This document shows, piece after piece, positions 62,401-64,000 of a stretch of DNA of 64,000 nt. Below the pieces are notes generated by a model. That model worked only from the letters and a program-made list of their open reading frames with translations. It was not told where the DNA came from and did not search any database. Location of the stretch: the NCBI RefSeq assembly GCF_000013025.1, contig NC_008358.1:2542001-2606000 (forward strand). The letters run 5' to 3'. Within the stretch, counting starts at the first letter, position 1; each line of letters opens with the position of its first letter. The position numbers were made by a program, and so were the translations under genes. This DNA comes from Hyphomonas neptunium ATCC 15444 (lineage in GTDB: Bacteria; Pseudomonadota; Alphaproteobacteria; Caulobacterales; Hyphomonadaceae).

Positions 62401-63245
62401 TGCGGCCCGGCCCGGCGGCGGCCTTCGAGATCATCGCATATGACGGCGTGAATGAACGCAGCGCACGCCTGCCGGTCGAAATCGACACGCCGCTACAGCC
62501 GCTTCTGGCCCTGCCCGCAGGCGGTGCCGGATCGGCCCCTGTGGAGGCGGCAGAGCTTGTCTTTAACGTCCCACTTGATCCTGGCTCGCTCACACATGTA
62601 CGCTTGCTCGACCCGTCGGGCCGGGACGTGCCGGCTAAAACAGTTCTGGACCCTTCTGGTACGGTTATATCAGTCAGCCCGCAGGAACCGCATCAGGCCA
62701 ACACCTACACCGCCGTATTCGGGACCATGCTCAAAGCGGCGGACGGCAGGCTCCTGGCTTCAGAAACACGCATTCCGTTCAAAGCCTTATCTCTGGCCTC
62801 GGCGACAGCGGCCTCCCCATCTTCAAGGAAAGTGCTCCCGCCACCTCGCCCCTCGCGGCCGGTGCCCGCGCCGGATGAGGTCCCTTCTTCACCTGCCCCG
62901 TCGGGCGCGGCAGGCCGCGCGCAAATCACGTTGAGCTTGGGCCAATCAGTTACCTTGCCCGCACAAATCCTCAGCTGTGAATCAAATGCAGGCACCGGGA
63001 CGGTTGAGATCCGCTTCGAGACAGAACCGGGCACTCCTCAGAAAATTCTTATGAAGCGTTCTGTGGAAGGACTGATCTCAGCCACGTTAAGCCGCAGCAC
63101 ATCTGCTGAAATCCACAGCAAGGGAGAAGATGGCGCAGATTGGTTTCTGACTCTCAAGGACGGGCGCGTGTCGGCGGGTGGCATCCTCAGTGGCGAGGGC
63201 ATGAGTGCTGGTTTCACGGCGAATGGCGAATGCCCATCAGGATGA
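59481..63245 (+). CDS. Large secreted zinc metalloprotease with Ig-like (Big_5) domains
   Basis: ATG 59481 follows AGGAGGAG and starts a signal peptide ending LPASAQ; 1254 residues. An N-terminal region of unknown fold is followed by an SbsA/Big_5 Ig-like domain near residues 248-343 (FDIEFSEPLYEGSFDNSTI). The protease signature HEFGHIFGLPH is at 671-681, which is the HExxHxxGxxH metzincin zinc site with all three His and the Glu present. A second Big_5-like domain lies near 1020-1100 (LVFNVPLDPGSLTHVRLLD), then a Pro-rich linker (PPPRPSRPVPAP) and a short C-terminal domain with one Cys. No autotransporter or LPXTG anchor is seen, so it is periplasmic or secreted. The methionine-turn residue was not identified with certainty. 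Confidence 0.85.
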   Translation: MYRVSRLLPSLCLGALLALLPASAQLRDENAPYKDAYDALHGDRVVGEWQGTVSGSTVSQGSGRLGGQAVFVRRGYQDRDDFAIILHDQLNRKGLSFSEISIGMIPCGPQRGQTRLVHVLEFKDAAPGSGTFNFQNLLADTGRDDLMVMPIYGPVLDNPATLQTQWTDDTFTLQVSGRLRSAVVPARNGLIDTDSDQEGWLEYLNLDLKFELERTPETEELFASTLCDEAEHFTVVETKPMSGRENVVLDGAEFDIEFSEPLYEGSFDNSTIMMTTRDPDGEYIYVDAEYSLETPTLLRITPRERLRPGTIYDIILASGVGGVVGEDGETLDEDYEFFFSTLVEPENLRLDIYQVSRNAPLVDGKPAAARIYVDWEELEDIHPDYQVKSYPVEVDVRDKRDKLSFPMRKMRAERPDQFDDEDRRLGHDSLNLFGWTPTASDRPNDFIANVLADEYFPEDPELEPETIERDMDYASQSVDQLTVDFFIAEHSEWMNEGPEDAAVHQIIQSAQKERMFANQLLPVARVSMRYRGTYNITDTICSVPGIEWVVCSDGYNNYRDGDHPVSAAESIGDWSGLLNLFHQHISATSSADILVSYHPPSLGGGQAGTPFEQPDGLIVDPGEAYGGAPASPVLNDLLRDDGSSRPLVAMGTAGFRPNGTPAIVTAPLVVHEFGHIFGLPHIPFAQGPAHRKEVCAAGFKQTAASIEGMRITLDGAHGWPKSSETGNAQSTAPLLNLMFPCLWEPRQQYWIDDRQYNWLVERMPSMLRLTRSGHASIPSALREIRQANQTSPGLEPRLWPASYTPPAAPAPPAWIMVSGLADGENSGLLPAIRVPGPRARLADEDGPYEIRIEDAEGRTLARAAAGPDSVAGRRADRWPFAVTLPVSATPSRIIFSLDGKVLAERRASGGLAAPRFTSHPRNAAFRAGDQLEWLPGSQDDALSYTVRFTADGESWSTLAVLLNETAFQPDPATLRPGPAAAFEIIAYDGVNERSARLPVEIDTPLQPLLALPAGGAGSAPVEAAELVFNVPLDPGSLTHVRLLDPSGRDVPAKTVLDPSGTVISVSPQEPHQANTYTAVFGTMLKAADGRLLASETRIPFKALSLASATAASPSSRKVLPPPRPSRPVPAPDEVPSSPAPSGAAGRAQITLSLGQSVTLPAQILSCESNAGTGTVEIRFETEPGTPQKILMKRSVEGLISATLSRSTSAEIHSKGEDGADWFLTLKDGRVSAGGILSGEGMSAGFTANGECPSG

Positions 63246-63397
63246 AGCCAGTTTCTCTGAATTAGATTGCGGGCGCATTGCAGGAAGAAGTTTTCATCTC
63301 CCCTCGTCGTCGCAGGGCGCCGCACGTGATTTCCGAAAATAGAGCTGTTTGGGAGGTTGGCAGGAGGGCGCGCGCCTCCGGAATCCGGGCCAGACTT

Positions 63398-63787
63398 CTA
63401 ACGGCAGCGAGCGATGAGCGTCACGGTCTTTTCGCCATCGTCCTGAGCAGCTGTCAGCAGCGCTTCAACGCGAATTGAGTCCCCCCATTGGGTGATAATC
63501 GGCTCACCCGCCTCTCCTTGATTCATCCAGTTCCCACCCATCAACAGCCGGCTCGCAGTCCAATTTTTATTGTCCCGGATCACGCTGATTGACTGCATAT
63601 GATCGGCATGGACAACATTGAGTGTCAGGTCCATTTCTTCGATCAGAAGCCGAGCGGGCATGCCGCCATCCGCTTCAATGGCGCAGGCTGTAACTTCGTG
63701 CGTGGTGGTCTCGCCGTCGAGGGTCAATTGCGCCGATCCGATGGAGAGGGCCACGGCGAGAGGCGAAACAAGTGCGAGTAACATCAT
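63398..63787 (-). CDS. Small exported protein of unknown function
   Basis: A 129-residue product. GGAG lies six bases before the ATG, and the first 20 residues form a signal peptide (MMLLALVSPLAVALSIGSAQ). The mature part contains two cysteines (ACAIEADGG and ARCR at the end), which may form a disulfide, and several beta-type strands. No family recognised. It is convergent with the metalloprotease operon with 152 bp between them and no obvious terminator. Confidence 0.6.
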   Translation of the reverse strand: MMLLALVSPLAVALSIGSAQLTLDGETTTHEVTACAIEADGGMPARLLIEEMDLTLNVVHADHMQSISVIRDNKNWTASRLLMGGNWMNQGEAGEPIITQWGDSIRVEALLTAAQDDGEKTVTLIARCR

Positions 63788-63859
63788 ACATGGCTCCGTT
63801 CAGATGCGGTTTGAATCAATTTGCAAAATCGCCTGCACGGCGAAAATAGTGCAGTTGCT

Positions 63860-64000
63860 CTATGGAAGATAAATAGAAGCGCCGAACTTCACTGCGGAAC
63901 TGGCATTGCCCAAATGAAGCATCTGATCATTGTGGCGCGCTGTTCGCCCGACTTTTACATCGGTGGCTTTACACCCAAAACCATCCGTAGTTGGACAATT
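63860..64000 (-). CDS. Open frame leaving the window (C-terminal 46 residues of a possible gene)
   Basis: On the minus strand the frame is open from base 64000 to a TAG at 63860-63862, ending KFGASIYLP. The composition (Gly, Ala, Ser, alternating hydrophobics) would suit an exported or barrel-type protein. A plus-strand ATG at 63914 is also open to the edge, but without a ribosome site. Only the neighbouring sequence can decide. Confidence 0.3.
   Translation of the reverse strand, partial: NCPTTDGFGCKATDVKVGRTARHNDQMLHLGNASSAVKFGASIYLP

Noticed and set aside
1-64000. CRISPR arrays, tRNA/rRNA genes, insertion sequences, prophage
   Set aside because: No regular repeat-spacer pattern, no tRNA B-box with matching stem, no transposase, integrase or phage gene was seen.

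Overview
This 64 kb window reads as a chromosomal segment of an alphaproteobacterium, most likely an aquatic, stalked-type lineage near Caulobacterales/Hyphomonadaceae. This is inferred from three large TonB-dependent receptors (one of the Xanthomonas/Caulobacter type), Tat-exported PhoX and PhoD phosphatases, an ImuA-ImuB-DnaE2 cassette under an alphaproteobacterial LexA box (GAAC-N7-GAAC), three perfect EcfG-type general-stress promoters (GGAAC-N16-CGTT), and fatty-acid degradation genes next to TetR regulators. By eye the DNA is GC-rich (near 60%), with AT-richer intergenic stretches around 36.7, 38.6, 45.2 and 55-57 kb. I found no rRNA, tRNA, CRISPR array, IS element or prophage.

Layout. 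0-10 kb: end of an MFS_3 exporter, an MDR oxidoreductase, an H-NOX gas sensor fused in operon to a GGDEF-EAL protein, a beta-solenoid membrane protein with an unknown partner, an FMN reductase and a ferritin-like putative hydrolase. 10-16 kb: fatty-acid activation and beta-oxidation (TetR regulator, two adjacent acyl-CoA dehydrogenases, enoyl-CoA hydratase, acyl-CoA synthetase). 16-26 kb: a sulfated-glycan type locus (GPH sugar symporter, GH3 glycosidase with PA14 insert, TetR regulator, TonB receptor, sulfatase lipoprotein, MFS transporter); a shared operator-like motif lies in front of both halves. 26-41.5 kb: a phosphorus-acquisition island (TonB receptor + PhoX; DUF4398/OmpA envelope pair; TonB receptor + PhoD; HAD phosphatase; RpiR/SIS regulator; PhnD-PhnC-PhnE ABC transporter). 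Two nearly identical 17-bp sites sit in the two divergent intergenic regions of this island and tie it into one probable RpiR regulon. No C-P lyase or phosphonatase gene is present.

41.5-45 kb: an NhaP-type antiporter behind an EcfG promoter and an acyltransferase-3/SGNH O-acetyltransferase. 45-51 kb: the SOS mutasome imuA-imuB-dnaE2, apparently transcribed as a leaderless message with the LexA box on its -10. 51-54 kb: an EcfG-driven katE catalase with a downstream FAD oxidoreductase. 54.5-58 kb: an HU protein with a histone-H1-like tail, an MDR reductase and a LuxR-type regulator, separated by two low-coding regions. 58-63.3 kb: a three-gene secreted-protein operon ending in a 1254-residue zinc metalloprotease, preceded by a possible 23-codon leader ORF. 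The right edge holds a small exported protein and an open frame leaving the window.

The best candidate for an undescribed system is the RpiR-controlled TonB receptor/PhoD/HAD/PhnDCE module. It looks like a complete outer-membrane-to-cytoplasm route for a phosphorylated organic compound, sensed by an SIS domain rather than by PhoB. Next in interest are the metalloprotease operon and the beta-solenoid membrane protein pair.
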